A stretch of 64,000 nt of DNA from Algiphilus sp965216485. Lineage in GTDB: Bacteria > Pseudomonadota > Gammaproteobacteria > Nevskiales > Nevskiaceae. The stretch spans positions 434,001 through 498,000 of the forward strand of contig NZ_OZ244162.1 of NCBI RefSeq assembly GCF_965216485.1, read 5' to 3'. Shown in pieces: positions 49,895 through 59,481 of this stretch; the first letter of the stretch is position 1; each line of letters starts with the position of its first letter. Under the pieces are notes generated by a model. It had not been told where the DNA came from, searched no databases, and saw only the letters and a list, made by a program, of their open reading frames with translations. Both the position numbers and the translations under genes were made by a program.

Positions 49895-51373
49895 ATGACC
49901 TATCTACTCGCGGTCGATCAGGGCACGACCAGTACGCGCGCCATTCTCTATGACACGCGGGCCCAAGCCGTGGCCAGTGCGTCCCGCGAGCTGCAGCAGT
50001 TCTATCCCGGTGCCGGCTGGGTCGAGCACGACCCCGGTCAGCTCTGGCGTGACAGTCGCGACTGCGTACGCGAGGCGATGGCCAAGGCGGGCGTCGAGGC
50101 CAAGCAGGTGGCCGGCCTTGGTATCACCAACCAGCGCGAGACGGTCATCGTCTGGGATCGCGCCACTGGCGAGGCCATCCACCCCGCCATCGTCTGGCAG
50201 GATCGCCGCACCACCGATTTCTGCAAGCAGCACCACAGCGCCGCCCGCGATGGCTGGTTGCAGCAGAAGACGGGCCTGCTTCTGGACCCCTATTTTTCCG
50301 CGACCAAGGCGGCGTGGATTCTCGATCACGTCGAGGGCGCGCGCGCCCGCGCCGAGGCCGGCGAACTGGCCTTCGGCACGGTCGACAGCTGGCTGATCTA
50401 CAAGCTCACCGGCGGCCGCGTGCACGCCACCGACGCGACCAACGCCTCGCGCACGCTGCTGTTCAATATCCGGCTGCAGCGCTGGGACGACGAATTGCTG
50501 GAATTCTTCCGCGTGCCGCGCGCGATGCTGCCCGACGTGCACGACAGCGCCCATGCTTTCGGCAGTACCGACAGCGCCCTCTTCGGCGGCCCTATCCCGG
50601 TGGCCGGCGTGGCCGGCGATCAGCAGGCAGCGACGGTCGGCCAGGCCTGCTTCGAGCCGGGCATGATCAAGTCCACCTACGGGACCGGCTGCTTCATGGT
50701 GCTGAATCTTGGCAGCGAGTTCGTGCGCTCCAAGAATCGCCTGCTGACCACGACGGCCTATCGTCTTAACGGGGAGGTGACCTACGGCTTGGAGGGCAGC
50801 ATCTTCATTGCCGGGGCCGCGGTGCAGTGGCTGCGCGATGCCGCCCGGCTGATCCGTCACGCCGCGGATACCGAAGACATCGCGCGCTCGATTCCGGACA
50901 CGGGCGGTGTCTACCTCGTACCCGCCTTCACCGGCTTGGGCGCGCCCTACTGGGATCCGGAGGCGCGCGGCGCCGTGCTGGGCCTGACCCGCGATACGGG
51001 TATGGCGCATATCGTGCGCGCGGCGCTGGAATCGGTCTGCTATCAGACGCGCGACCTCATCGGCGCCATGCGTGAGGATGCCTATGCGCCGAGTGAGCTC
51101 CGTGTCGACGGCGGCATGGTGGTAAACGATTGGGTGGTGCAGTTCCTGGCCGATATCCTTGGCATCCCGGTGGTGCGGCCCTCGGTCATCGAAACCACCG
51201 CCCTGGGTGCTGCCTTCCTCGCCGGTTTGCAGACGGGGGTGTACGACTCCCTCGACACCATTGCCCAGCTCTGGGAGTCGGACAAGCGGGTCAGCCCGGA
51301 GCGTCCGAAGGCCGACGCGGATCGTCTCTATGAGGGCTGGCAGCGCGCGGTCGAACGCGTACGCAGCGGCTAG
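49895..51373 (+). CDS. glpK: Glycerol kinase
   Basis: 492 residues, FGGY family. DQGTTSTRAILYD at the N-terminus, GITNQRETVIVWD, GTVDSWLIYKLTGG and STYGTGCFMVLNLG are all canonical. It phosphorylates glycerol to sn-glycerol-3-phosphate. No glpF, glpD or glpR neighbours. Its TAG stop forms part of the left arm of the inverted-repeat element at 51370-51472. Confidence 0.97.
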   Translation: MTYLLAVDQGTTSTRAILYDTRAQAVASASRELQQFYPGAGWVEHDPGQLWRDSRDCVREAMAKAGVEAKQVAGLGITNQRETVIVWDRATGEAIHPAIVWQDRRTTDFCKQHHSAARDGWLQQKTGLLLDPYFSATKAAWILDHVEGARARAEAGELAFGTVDSWLIYKLTGGRVHATDATNASRTLLFNIRLQRWDDELLEFFRVPRAMLPDVHDSAHAFGSTDSALFGGPIPVAGVAGDQQAATVGQACFEPGMIKSTYGTGCFMVLNLGSEFVRSKNRLLTTTAYRLNGEVTYGLEGSIFIAGAAVQWLRDAARLIRHAADTEDIARSIPDTGGVYLVPAFTGLGAPYWDPEARGAVLGLTRDTGMAHIVRAALESVCYQTRDLIGAMREDAYAPSELRVDGGMVVNDWVVQFLADILGIPVVRPSVIETTALGAAFLAGLQTGVYDSLDTIAQLWESDKRVSPERPKADADRLYEGWQRAVERVRSG

Positions 51374-51472
51374 GGCCTGCTAACCCTCAGTCGGTCGCGG
51401 CCCGCATACGGGCCGCGTCCTACTGATTTCCGGGGCCAACGCCACGACCGACTGCGTGTGAACAGGCCCTAG
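51370..51472. repeat. MITE-like nested inverted-repeat element after glpK
   Basis: Perfect 10-bp terminal inverted repeats CTAGGGCCTG (51370-51379) and CAGGCCCTAG (51463-51472) bound a 103-bp segment. Inside are a second 10-bp pair, CAGTCGGTCG (51388-51397) with CGACCGACTG (51445-51454), and a central hairpin with 9-bp arms around CATA (51396-51417). The CTAG at each end resembles an IS5-type target duplication. It has no coding capacity. It may be a miniature transposable element, a REP-like element or just an elaborate glpK terminator; no T-run follows. Confidence 0.55.
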
Positions 51473-51488
51473 TGGCGATGGCGCGGCA

Positions 51489-52418
51489 CTAGCCGCGCAG
51501 CAGCACCTCGCACTCGAGCATCAGGTCCGGGCGGCAGATGTCGCCCTGCAGCACCGTGCAGGCCCCGCTCGCCGGGCGCAGCGCCTTCACCGCCGCCAGA
51601 TCCTTCGGCTCGCGCACATAGATGATGGTGCGCTCGGCCTGCCAGTCGGCGGGCGACTGCGCCAGCAATGCCTGCACGTTATCCCGCGTGGTGGCCGCCT
51701 GTGCCTGCGCGTCGCCCGGGAAGCGGCTGTCGTGCCCCACCACCGAGGCGGTCCCCGATACCAGCAGATCGCGCCAGGGGGTGCGCATGGCGCGCACGAA
51801 GCTGGGCGGCTGCGGCCCGTAGCGCCGTGGGTAGTCGAAGGCGCTGGTCTGGCGCGGATTCTCGATGGCCTCGCCGGCCGTGGTCGCGGCAAGAAAATGA
51901 ATGGAACCGCCGCCGCCGCTGGGCCGGCCAATGGCAGTGGCGGCCGGAAACTCCATCGGCCCGCTGGTATGTTCCGCCAGGACGCGGGCCCGGCCTACGC
52001 AGAACTGCCGGTAGCGCTCGGCATCGTCAGCGCCACGGTGAATGTCGGCGAGGTAGATCCAGGTTCGCAACAGCCAGGGGTAGCCGTTCGCCTTGATGGC
52101 CTCCAGCAGGGCGGCGAAAGCCCCCTGCGCGGCCGCCGCCGGGTCGGCCCGCAGCCTGTCCTCGTCCAGGTAGACGCAGCCCATCGCAATATCGCGGTTG
52201 CCGCGCAGTGCCGCACCGGCGTGCTCGAAGCGCCGTACCGGATCGGGTGACAGCCACCACTCCTCTGCGGGGCCATCGAGCACCGGAAGACCTGAGCGCA
52301 CGATTGCGCCTTGCGGGCGGTCGTCGATCGTTCCGTCGTGCACGACGTGCAGCAATAGGTGTGCCTGCGCATCGGCGTCGGCGGGTGCTGCCGTCAGCAG
52401 ACGGTAGGGTCTGTCCAT
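51489..52418 (-). CDS. Chorismatase of the FkbO/Hyg5/XanB2 family
   Basis: 309 residues. Family-specific blocks are GPQPPSFVRAMR, LLVSGTASVVGHDSRFPGD followed by a Gln/Thr/Asn-rich helix, and the C-terminal GDICRPDLMLECEVLL whose Glu is the presumed catalytic acid. Such enzymes turn chorismate into hydroxybenzoates or dihydroxycyclohexadiene carboxylate; the XanB2 branch makes 3- and 4-hydroxybenzoate for xanthomonadin-like pigments and ubiquinone. Which product applies cannot be read from sequence. ATG 52418 is taken as start (a TTG precedes it directly); no Shine-Dalgarno is seen. A hairpin lies just upstream. Confidence 0.8.
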   Translation of the reverse strand: MDRPYRLLTAAPADADAQAHLLLHVVHDGTIDDRPQGAIVRSGLPVLDGPAEEWWLSPDPVRRFEHAGAALRGNRDIAMGCVYLDEDRLRADPAAAAQGAFAALLEAIKANGYPWLLRTWIYLADIHRGADDAERYRQFCVGRARVLAEHTSGPMEFPAATAIGRPSGGGGSIHFLAATTAGEAIENPRQTSAFDYPRRYGPQPPSFVRAMRTPWRDLLVSGTASVVGHDSRFPGDAQAQAATTRDNVQALLAQSPADWQAERTIIYVREPKDLAAVKALRPASGACTVLQGDICRPDLMLECEVLLRG

Positions 52419-52427
52419 CAAATAGAT

Positions 52428-52473
52428 ACGGCGGCGGTACGCATCACTGCAGGAGGATGCGCACCGCCGCCGT
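52428..52473 (-). terminator. Strong hairpin after mdh
   Basis: 18-bp arms (52428-52445 and 52456-52473, starting ACGGCGGCGG) pair with one G-U and enclose a 10-nt loop. It lies 9 bp after the mdh stop on the minus strand and is followed by ATCTATTTG, a weak T-rich tail. It fills nearly the whole gap before the chorismatase start, so some read-through control is possible. Confidence 0.75.
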
Positions 52474-52481
52474 TACCAGAA

Positions 52482-53459
52482 TCAACCGAGCAGATCCTCG
52501 ATGGCTGCGCGTTCTTCACGAAGCTCGTTTTCCGTCTCGGTCATGCGGCCGCGCGAGAAGTCGTCGATCGGCAGGTCCTGCACGATGCGGTAATCACCGT
52601 TCTCGCAGACCACCGGATAGGAGTAGACGATGCCCGGGGCAATGCCGTAGGAGCCATCGGAAGGCACCGCCATGCTGACCCACTTGCCCTTCGAACCCAG
52701 CGCCCAGTCGCGCATGTGGTCAATGGCCGAGGACGCGGCGGAAGCGGCCGAACTCGCGCCGCGCGCCTTGATGATGGCGGCACCGCGCTGCTGCACGGTG
52801 GGAATGAAATCGTTCTCGATCCAGGCCTGGTCGACCAGATTCTTGGCAGCCTTGCCGTCGACGGTGCAGTGCGACAGGTCCGGATACTGGGTGGCGCTGT
52901 GGTTGCCCCAGACGATCAGGTTGTTGACCTGATTGACATGGCTGCTGGTCTTGTTGGCCAGCTGCGCCTCGGCACGGTTGTGGTCCAGCCGGGTCATGGC
53001 CGTGATCTGGCGCGGGTCGATCTTGGGCGCATTCGAGGCCGTGATCAGCGCATTGGTATTGGCCGGGTTGCCGACCACCAGTACCTTGACGCTGGGCTTG
53101 GCGACATCGGAGAGCGCCTTGCCCTGCACCGAGAAGATCTTGGCATTGGCCTGCAGCAGGTCCTTGCGCTCCATGCCGGGGCCACGCGGACGTGCACCCA
53201 CCAGCAGCGCGTAATCGATGTCGGCGAAGGCTTCGTTCGGGTCGGCGGAGGCGGTAATGCCATGCACCAGCGGGAAGGCGCAGTCATCGATCTCCATGAC
53301 CGTGCCCTGCAGCTTCTCCAACGCATCGGGAATGTCGAGCAGCTGAAGAATGACCGGCTGGTCCTTGCCGAGCATGTCGCCGGCAGCAATGCGGAAGATA
53401 AGCGAATAAGCGATCTGGCCGGCGGCGCCGGTGATTGCGACACGTACGGGGTCAGCCAT
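52482..53459 (-). CDS. mdh: Malate dehydrogenase
   Basis: 325 residues, NAD-dependent cytosolic type of the LDH/MDH superfamily. NAD-binding RVAITGAAGQIAYSL, catalytic TRLDHNRA and NNLIVWGNHSATQ with the active His, and the substrate Arg in GARPRGPGMERKDLL. ATG 53459 is chosen because GGGAG lies 10 bases upstream; ATG 53468 is too close to it. TCA-cycle enzyme, apparently transcribed alone with its own terminator. Confidence 0.96.
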   Translation of the reverse strand: MADPVRVAITGAAGQIAYSLIFRIAAGDMLGKDQPVILQLLDIPDALEKLQGTVMEIDDCAFPLVHGITASADPNEAFADIDYALLVGARPRGPGMERKDLLQANAKIFSVQGKALSDVAKPSVKVLVVGNPANTNALITASNAPKIDPRQITAMTRLDHNRAEAQLANKTSSHVNQVNNLIVWGNHSATQYPDLSHCTVDGKAAKNLVDQAWIENDFIPTVQQRGAAIIKARGASSAASAASSAIDHMRDWALGSKGKWVSMAVPSDGSYGIAPGIVYSYPVVCENGDYRIVQDLPIDDFSRGRMTETENELREERAAIEDLLG

Positions 53460-53564
53460 GGTTGTCATGCTCCCAAGATCCGTTGAATGGCTTTGTGCGC
53501 CGTTTTGGCGGGCCAATTATGCCCGAAGGTGCCCGATGGCCCATTTTGCGCGGTGTCAGCGGCA

Positions 53565-56074
53565 TCAGCCCTCCGTGTGCAGGCGCAGCATGCGATCGGG
53601 AGGCACCTGCGTCACCCCACGCAGGGCCAGCCAGCCAAGCGCGCCGACCAGCGAGGCACCCAACAGCGGTCCGGCAAGCCACGGCCACAGCGAGGGGGTG
53701 TAGGGCATCTCGAAGACGCGCTGCGCCAGCTGCCACGACACCAGCTGGGCAATCCCGCTTGCAAGCAGGCCGGCAGTGGCGCCAAGGGTGCCGTATTCCA
53801 TCAGCAGGGCACGTGCGATGAAGCGCCGGCGGGCCCCCAGGGTGCGCAGCAGTGCGACCTCGTGTTCGCGTTCACTGCGTGAGGTCTCGATCGCAGCCAG
53901 CAGTACCAGCAGGCCCGCTGCCAGGGCAAAGGCGAGCAGGAAGGCAATCGCTTCGACCACGCGATCGATGACCTGACGCACCTGTGCCAGCAGTGCGTCG
54001 ATATCGATGGCGGTGATGTTGGGGAAGCGCTCCACCAACGCCCGCAGAAGACCGCTGTCCTGCTCCGGCACGAACAGGCTGGTCAGCCAGTTGGTGGCGA
54101 CACGGTCGCCCGCCAGCACTTCGGGTGGCGCCAGCAGAAAGAAGTTGGGGCGGAAGCTGCCCCACTCCACTTCGCGCAGGTTGTGTACGGTGAAGGTCAC
54201 ATCGCGGTCGGCGAAGCGCAGCGTCAGCGTGTCCCCAATCTCCAGCGCCAGGCGCTCGACGGCGTAGTCGTCCGCGGATAGCAGCGCCTGGTCGTACTGC
54301 TCCTCGTTCCACCACTGCCCCTCGATCAAGCGGTTATCGCTGGGCAGTTGTGCACTCCAGGAGAGATTGAAGTCGCGGTTGATCCAGCGTCGCGTCTCCG
54401 GATCATCAAAATCGGCTGCGCTGACGGCTTCTCCGTTGAGGCCCACCAGGCGCCCACGCGCCATGGGCCAGAGTTGAATGTCCGGGTAACCGCGTTGCGC
54501 GAGAAAGTCCGTCAGCGCGGCGCGCTGGTCGCTCTGCACGTTGATGAGGAATACATTGGGTGTGCCCGCTGGCAGGCTGGTGCGCCACTGATCGAGCAGC
54601 TCCAGGCGCACGATGGCCATGAGCAGCAGCGCGAGCAGAACCAGGCCAAGGGAGGCGGCAAGGCCGCCGGCGCTGCGCCCGCGGCGGGCCAGATTGGCCA
54701 GCCCAAGCCGCCAGGCGGCACCCGCGGCGCCACTGCGGCGCAGTCCGCCCAGTGCACGCAGCATCAGGCGGGCGATCACGAACAGGGACACGGCCCCTAC
54801 CGCTCCACCACCGATAACCACCGCGGTCAGCGTGACGCTCTTGGCCTGTACGGCGATCAGCGCCACCAGCGCCGCCACCGCCAGGCCGCGTACCAGCCAG
54901 ACCGCTGCGCGCCGGTCGTCGACGGCGCGCTGGAAGACGCGCATTGGCGAGACATCGCGTACAGCCAGGACCGAGGGCATCGCAAAGCCGACCAGCAGCA
55001 GCGCGCCCAGACCGGCAGCGGTCAGTGCGGGTAGCACACCCGCGGCAGGGAGCGCGGCACCGAACAGGCTGCCGGCAATGGCGGCGATGGCTGCCTGACC
55101 GAGCCAGGCCAGCACCAGCCCGGTGACGATACCGATACCGCCGAGCAACAGCAGCAGACTGAACAGCGCGCGCCCGATGAAGGCGCGCGAGGCGCCCATC
55201 ACGCGCAGCAGTGCCGCTTCGTCGCGCAGGCTGCGCCCGAAGTTGTCGGCGGCGATCATGGCCGCCGCGGCGGCCAGCAGCAGGGCGGCGACCACCGCCA
55301 GGTCGAGAAAGACATCAGCGCGGTCCAGCGCCGCCGCCAGCTCGCGTCGTGCCTCGGCGGGCGTCTGCATGTCGACGCCCTCTGCCCGCGCGCGCTCGGC
55401 CAGTGCCTGCAGCGCCGGTTGGGGGCCTGCCAGCTGCAGGCTGTAGCGCAGGCGCGCGCCGGGGCCAGTCAGACCGGAAGCGGCAAGATCGTCGCGATGC
55501 ATCATCAAGCGGGGCCCGAGATCGCGAAAGCCACTGCCGCGATCCGGCTCGAAGGCGAGTACCCCGGCCACGCGCAACTCGATACGACCGACCTCGATAC
55601 GCGCTCCGGGAGACAGGCCCAGTTCCGCCCACAGCCGATTGTCGACATAGGCTGTGCCAGCCTCGGGAGGTGTGGCGGGACCGGCCGCGCCGAAGGGACG
55701 ATCCGCTGTCTGCAGCGCGCTGCGCAGCGGGTAGTGGTCATCCACTGCCTTGAGCGAGACCAGTGCGCTGCGATCGTCAGGCCCGAAGGCGACTGTGGGC
55801 ATGGTCACGAAGGCGGCAGTGCGCAGACCTGCCGACTGGGCTGCCTCGCGCAGCGCATCGGGAATGGGGCGCGGCGCACGCAACACGGCATCGGCCCCTA
55901 GTGCCTCACCGCTCTCGGCTACCAAGGCGGCGCGCACGCGGTCCGAGAACAAGCCAACTGCGCCAGCGGCGGCCACGGCCACCGCCAGCGCAGCTACCAG
56001 CAGCCAGGCACCTCGGCTGCGCCAGCCGTGGCGGACTCGGCGCAACGCATAGCGCATCGGTGCGGCGAAAGCAC

Positions 56075-56078
<4 letters not shown>
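53565..56078 (-). CDS. ybbP: ABC transporter permease YbbP-like (FtsX family)
   Basis: 837 residues with a MacB-type organisation: an N-terminal helix (GAWLLVAALAVAVAAAGAVGLFS), a large periplasmic domain, and two FtsX-like four-helix blocks (for example LAVVAALLLAAAAAMIAAD and AIAFLLAFALAAGLLVLLAAI). It works with YbbA and is probably a mechanotransmission-type or lipid-related exporter; the tesA linkage suggests a link to lysophospholipid or thioester handling. Start overlaps the ybbA stop by 4 bp. Confidence 0.9.
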
Positions 56079-56765
<687 letters not shown>

Positions 56766-56767
<2 letters not shown>

Positions 56768-57404
56768 GGCAAAGACTTTCTGGGTGCTCGGCGTTTTCGT
56801 TCTGTGGTTGCCGCTCGTGAGCGCAGCGGCCCCAAAACTCCTTGTGCTCGGTGATTCGCTGTCGGCGGCGTACGGTATCCCGCTGGAGTCGGGGTGGGTG
56901 CATCTGTTGCAGGAGCGTATACGCAGTCATGATCTGCCGCACACCGTCATCAACGCCAGTGTCAGTGGCGAGACCGCGCGCGGCGGACGCGAGCGGTTGC
57001 CCGAGCTGCTGGCGCGTCACGAGCCGAGCCTGGTCCTGATCGAGCTTGGCGGCAATGACGGCTTGCGCGGGCTGGCGCCGGGCACGCTTCGCGAGCATTT
57101 GTCCGCCATGGTGCGCATGGTGCAGCAAAGCGACGCGCAGCCGGTGCTGTTCGCAATGCGCATTCCATCCAACTATGGGCCTGCCTATACCGAGCGCTTT
57201 CGCCAGAGCTTCGAAACCGTCGCCGAAAGCCATGACGTTCCGTTGGTGCCTTTTCTGCTGACCCCCATCGCCGAAGACCGCTCCGCCTTCCTGGACGATG
57301 GCATCCACCCTTCTGCCGAGGCGCAACCGCGCATCCTCGACTTTGTCTGGCCCTATATCGAGCCGCTGCTGCACGCATCCAAACGCGCAGCCGTCCGTAA
57401 TTAG
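56766..57404 (+). CDS. tesA: Multifunctional acyl-CoA thioesterase I / lysophospholipase (TesA-like)
   Basis: 212 residues, SGNH hydrolase. Catalytic Ser in VLGDSLSAAYG, oxyanion Gly in SVSGETARGG, Asn in LGGNDGLRG, and Asp/His in DDGIHPSAE. A signal peptide (FWVLGVFVLWLPLVSAAA) sends it to the periplasm. The divergent tesA-ybbA-ybbP layout matches E. coli. ATG 56766 is the start; its upstream region lies wholly in ybbA. Confidence 0.95.
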
Positions 57405-57427
57405 GACCGGAAAGCAACAGGACACTT

Positions 57428-58705
57428 ATGGACATCGCGGTTATAGGTTCGGGCATCACAGGCCTCTCGGCCGCCTACTGCCTCGGCAAGCAACATCAAG
57501 TCACCGTCTTCGAGGCGAGTCATCGCTTTGGTGGTCACAGCAACACGGTGACGGTGGATACCGCCGTCGGCGAGCAGGCCGTTGATACCGGCTTCATTGT
57601 CTGTAATCCGGTCAACTACCCGAACTTCTACAATCTGATGGGCGAGCTGCGCGTGCCGCTGCAGGACAGCGACATGTCGCTGGGCGTATCGGTGGAGCAG
57701 GGGCGTGTGGAATGGTCCGGCTCGGACAGCCTGCTGAGCGTCTTCGCCCAGCCGAGCTTGACCGTGTCCCCCACCCATATCGGCATGCTGCTGTCGGTGA
57801 TTCGCTTCAATCGCCACGTCAAGCGGCTGCTGGCGGAAAACGCCCTGCCGGAGATCACGCTGGGTGATTTCCTGGAACAGCATCGTTATCCGATGGCCCT
57901 GCGTGTGCGCTACGTCGCAGCCATGGCCGGTCCAATCTGGAGCATGTCCACGGCCGGAGTGATGGATTTTCCCTTCCCGACCTTCGCGCGCTTCTTCCAG
58001 AGCCACGGCCTGCTCAATGTGGTCGATCGGCCGCAATGGATGACCGTGGCGGGCGGGTCGCAGCGCTATGTCGAACGCCTGCGCCAGCGCACAGCCGCCC
58101 GCTTCCACGCAGATGCACCGGTACAGCGCCTGCGCCGCGCCGATGATGGCGTCCACGTGCGCACACCCGAGGGTGAGCGGCGCTTCGATGCGGTGGTCTG
58201 CGCCACCCATAGTGATCAGGCGCTGGCCATGCTCGATCAGCCCTCGGCTGAAGAAAGGGAGGTCCTGGGTGCCGTGCCCTTCGCACGCAATCGCGCTGTA
58301 CTGCACAGCGATACCAGCCTGATGCCGCGCCGACGTCGCGCCTGGTCGAGCTGGAACGCACTGCTCGATGCAGACGCACTCAACGATCAGCCCATTGCGG
58401 TCAGCTACTGGATGAATCGCCTGCAGAACCTGCGCGGCGACCAGCCCTACATCATGACGCTGAATCCACCGCGCGAGCCCGACCCGGCCACGGTGGTCTA
58501 TCAGACCGAGTACACCCACCCTCAGTATCGTCCGGAAACGGTGGCAGCCCAGCAGCGACTGCCCACGATTCAGGGACGTGGCGGCATCTGGTGGGCGGGT
58601 GCCTGGACGGGTTACGGCTTCCATGAGGATGGTCTCAAGGCTGGGCTGCGCGCAGCGGCCGGCATCGATCCCCAGTGTGCACCGCACTGGGCGGAGGGGC
58701 TGTGA
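57428..58705 (+). CDS. FAD-dependent amine-oxidase-like oxidoreductase
   Basis: 425 residues. N-terminal FAD motif AVIGSGITGLSAAYCL with the following EASHRFGGHSNTV, and C-terminal FAD contact WWAGAWTGYGFHEDGLKAGL. Predicted to be soluble. It overlaps the DUF1365 gene by 4 bp (GTGA), which overlaps a CFA-synthase-like gene by one base, so the three act together. Comparable trios are linked to methylated or furan fatty acid synthesis in some alphaproteobacteria; here that is inference. Confidence 0.85.
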   Translation: MDIAVIGSGITGLSAAYCLGKQHQVTVFEASHRFGGHSNTVTVDTAVGEQAVDTGFIVCNPVNYPNFYNLMGELRVPLQDSDMSLGVSVEQGRVEWSGSDSLLSVFAQPSLTVSPTHIGMLLSVIRFNRHVKRLLAENALPEITLGDFLEQHRYPMALRVRYVAAMAGPIWSMSTAGVMDFPFPTFARFFQSHGLLNVVDRPQWMTVAGGSQRYVERLRQRTAARFHADAPVQRLRRADDGVHVRTPEGERRFDAVVCATHSDQALAMLDQPSAEEREVLGAVPFARNRAVLHSDTSLMPRRRRAWSSWNALLDADALNDQPIAVSYWMNRLQNLRGDQPYIMTLNPPREPDPATVVYQTEYTHPQYRPETVAAQQRLPTIQGRGGIWWAGAWTGYGFHEDGLKAGLRAAAGIDPQCAPHWAEGL

Positions 58706-59481
58706 ACGCGCAGCGCACACAGCGCGAGGAGGCGGTGCTGTACCGCGCGCGCGTGATCCATCGCCGGCGCGTGGAGCCCTTCTACCGTTTTGTCTACGCC
58801 ATTTTCTATGTGCTGCTGGACATCGATCGGCTGGCGGACACCGCGCGCCGCCACCGCCTGTTCTCCTACAACCGCTTCAATCTGTTCAGCTTTCACGACC
58901 GCGATCATGGTGTTGCCCCGGGTGAACTGCGCGCCTGGGTGGACGCCACCCTGGCTCAGCGGGGCGTGCGCCTGCACGGCGGCCGGGTGCGCGTGCTGTG
59001 CATGCCGCGCATCCTCGGCTATGTCTTCAACCCGCTGAGCCTGTTCTATTGCGAAGACAACGACGGTGTGCTGCGCGCGGTCATCGCCGAAGTGCGCAAC
59101 ACCTTTGGCGAGCGGCACTGCTATGTGCTGGATGCCCAGGGGCAGGCGTTGCCCTGGGAGACACCGCAGCACGTCGCTAAAACCTTCCACGTGTCACCCT
59201 TTTTTGCGGTGGAAGGCGGCTATCGATTTCAACTGCGGGCGCCCGGCGAGGGTGTGCGCGTTGCCATCGGCGTTTACAACGCCGATGGCCCCTTACTCGA
59301 CGCGGTCCTGAGCGGTCAGCGTCGTCCCTTCACGAGCCGCAGCATCGCGCTGGCGACGGCGCGCATGCCTTGGGCCACCCTGAAGGTTGTTGCCGCGATC
59401 CATTGGCAGGCCTTGAAGATCTGGTTGCGCGGCGCCCGTTATCACCCTAAACCTGAACCGCCGATACAGGAGTCTCACTAA
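58702..59481 (+). CDS. DUF1365 protein
   Basis: 259 residues; family of unknown function. Conserved blocks: RRRVEPFYRFVYAIFYVLLD, the FSYNRFNLFSFHDRDHG segment and GYVFNPLSLFYCED. GTG 58702 is chosen because it starts in the stop codon of the FAD gene and follows GGAGGGG; the longer frame has no support. Always found beside a flavoprotein and a CFA-type enzyme, as here. Confidence 0.85.
   Translation: MNAQRTQREEAVLYRARVIHRRRVEPFYRFVYAIFYVLLDIDRLADTARRHRLFSYNRFNLFSFHDRDHGVAPGELRAWVDATLAQRGVRLHGGRVRVLCMPRILGYVFNPLSLFYCEDNDGVLRAVIAEVRNTFGERHCYVLDAQGQALPWETPQHVAKTFHVSPFFAVEGGYRFQLRAPGEGVRVAIGVYNADGPLLDAVLSGQRRPFTSRSIALATARMPWATLKVVAAIHWQALKIWLRGARYHPKPEPPIQESH

Noticed and set aside
59186..59200. 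TTCCACGTG sequence as a further parS site
   Set aside because: Only one half-site matches; the other arm is TCACCC, and it lies far from oriC.
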